Shown one piece after another: positions 6,427-6,666 of a stretch of 6,666 nucleotides of DNA. The notes below the pieces were generated by a model. The model searched no databases and was not told where the DNA came from. It saw only the letters and a list, made by a program, of their open reading frames with translations. The DNA is from Oscillospiraceae bacterium (GTDB lineage: Bacteria > Bacillota > Clostridia > Oscillospirales > Oscillospiraceae): the NCBI GenBank assembly GCA_024404215.1, contig JAKSQI010000087.1, forward strand, positions 1 to 6,666, given 5' to 3'. The stretch's first letter is position 1, and each line of letters starts with the position of its first letter. The position numbers and the translations under genes were made by a program.

Positions 6427-6502
6427 CCGGGTGTAGCGCAGTTGGTAGCGCGCCTGCTTTGGGAGCAGGATGCCGCAGGTTCGAATCCTGTCACTCGGAC
6501 CA
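6427..6502 (+). tRNA. tRNA-Pro, anticodon TGG
   Basis: The 76-nt sequence folds into a complete cloverleaf. The acceptor pairs CCGGGTG with CACTCGG (one G-U), and the D stem is GCGC/GCGC. The anticodon stem CCTGC/GCAGG encloses the loop TTTGGGA with anticodon TGG, which reads CCN proline codons. The T stem is GCAGG/CCTGT around the loop TTCGAAT. Discriminator A is followed by an encoded CCA (6500-6502). Immediately upstream only a lone TACAAT (6412-6417), without a recognisable -35, is present. Transcription may therefore come from the promoter at 6178-6205, through the broken copy. A terminator starts right after the CCA. Confidence 0.97.
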
Positions 6503-6538
6503 AAAAACCGCCGATTTCTCACGAAATCAGCGGTTTTT
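6503..6538 (+). terminator. Intrinsic terminator after tRNA-Pro
   Basis: Sixteen-base arms (6503-6518 and 6523-6538) pair with a single C-A mismatch around a TCAC loop: AAAAACCGC and GATTTC on the left, GAAATC and GCGGTTTTT on the right. The hairpin ends in a run of five T. It starts directly after the tRNA CCA. The A-rich left arm means it could also work on the minus strand. Confidence 0.9.
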
Positions 6539-6666
6539 CTAACTTTTTGTTGAATTTTTTGCATTTGCGCTGCGAATTGCATCTATACAGCATCTTTTCT
6601 TTGATTACAGTGGCGCAGATTTTGAGTTATTTCAGCAGCTATTCTTCAGCCGGCCTGTAAGATTGA

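Noticed and set aside
6171..6582. Minus-strand open frames across the tRNA region (for example 6171-6416 and 6196-6582)
   Set aside because: They are antisense translations of the tRNA and its broken copy, giving peptides such as RIRTCGILLPKQARYQLRYT, a well-known kind of spurious database protein. They lack a convincing ribosome site.
6233..6660. Plus-strand open frames over the tRNA and terminator (6233-6436, 6324-6542, 6373-6660)
   Set aside because: They run through the tRNA and, in two cases, the terminator; composition is not protein-like and no ribosome site fits.
6539..6666. Possible gene start or promoter at the right edge
   Set aside because: AT-rich sequence with scattered TTG and TATA-like words but no properly spaced promoter and no frame with a ribosome site; nothing could be supported.
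1..6666. CRISPR array, insertion sequence or phage genes
   Set aside because: No regularly spaced repeats, transposase, integrase or terminal inverted repeats were seen anywhere in the window.

Overview
The window looks like chromosomal DNA from a Gram-positive member of the Clostridia, possibly a gut Oscillospiraceae-type organism. This rests on vegetative promoters of the sigma-A type (including a Bacillus-style extended -10), strong G-rich Shine-Dalgarno sites, GTG and TTG starts, a lipobox lipoprotein and a tRNA gene that encodes its own CCA end. The genus assignment is inference only; no marker gene is present.

Positions 1-4538, all on the minus strand, hold a tight four-gene operon read from right to left: a lipoprotein membrane-fusion (adaptor) protein, a MacB/LolD-type ABC ATPase, a second adaptor anchored by a transmembrane helix, and a MacB-type permease that runs off the left edge. 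Gaps are 14 bp, an 8-bp overlap and 14 bp. A near-consensus promoter (TTGACC, 17 bp, TATAAT) at 4603-4631 drives it, with a small inverted repeat just downstream of the predicted transcription start. Together the genes should form a tripartite efflux or export machine related to MacAB and Bacillus YknXYZ, but with two different paralogous adaptors. The second adaptor has an extra segment in the middle of its coiled-coil hairpin. The substrate cannot be told from the sequence.

Positions 4677-6092 (minus) encode a class 3 aldehyde dehydrogenase with its own extended -10 promoter. I see no intrinsic terminator between it and the exporter operon, so some read-through is possible.

Positions 6178-6538 (plus) diverge from the dehydrogenase gene. 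A good promoter (TTGACA, 16 bp, TAAAAT) leads first into a broken copy of a tRNA-Pro gene. That copy has the 5' half through the anticodon loop, then about 112-115 bp of GC-rich foldable DNA, then 13 bases of the variable loop and T stem. Next comes a complete tRNA-Pro(TGG) gene at 6427-6502 and a strong intrinsic terminator. This interrupted tRNA duplicate is the oddest thing in the window. Positions 6539-6666 are AT-rich and hold nothing I can identify.
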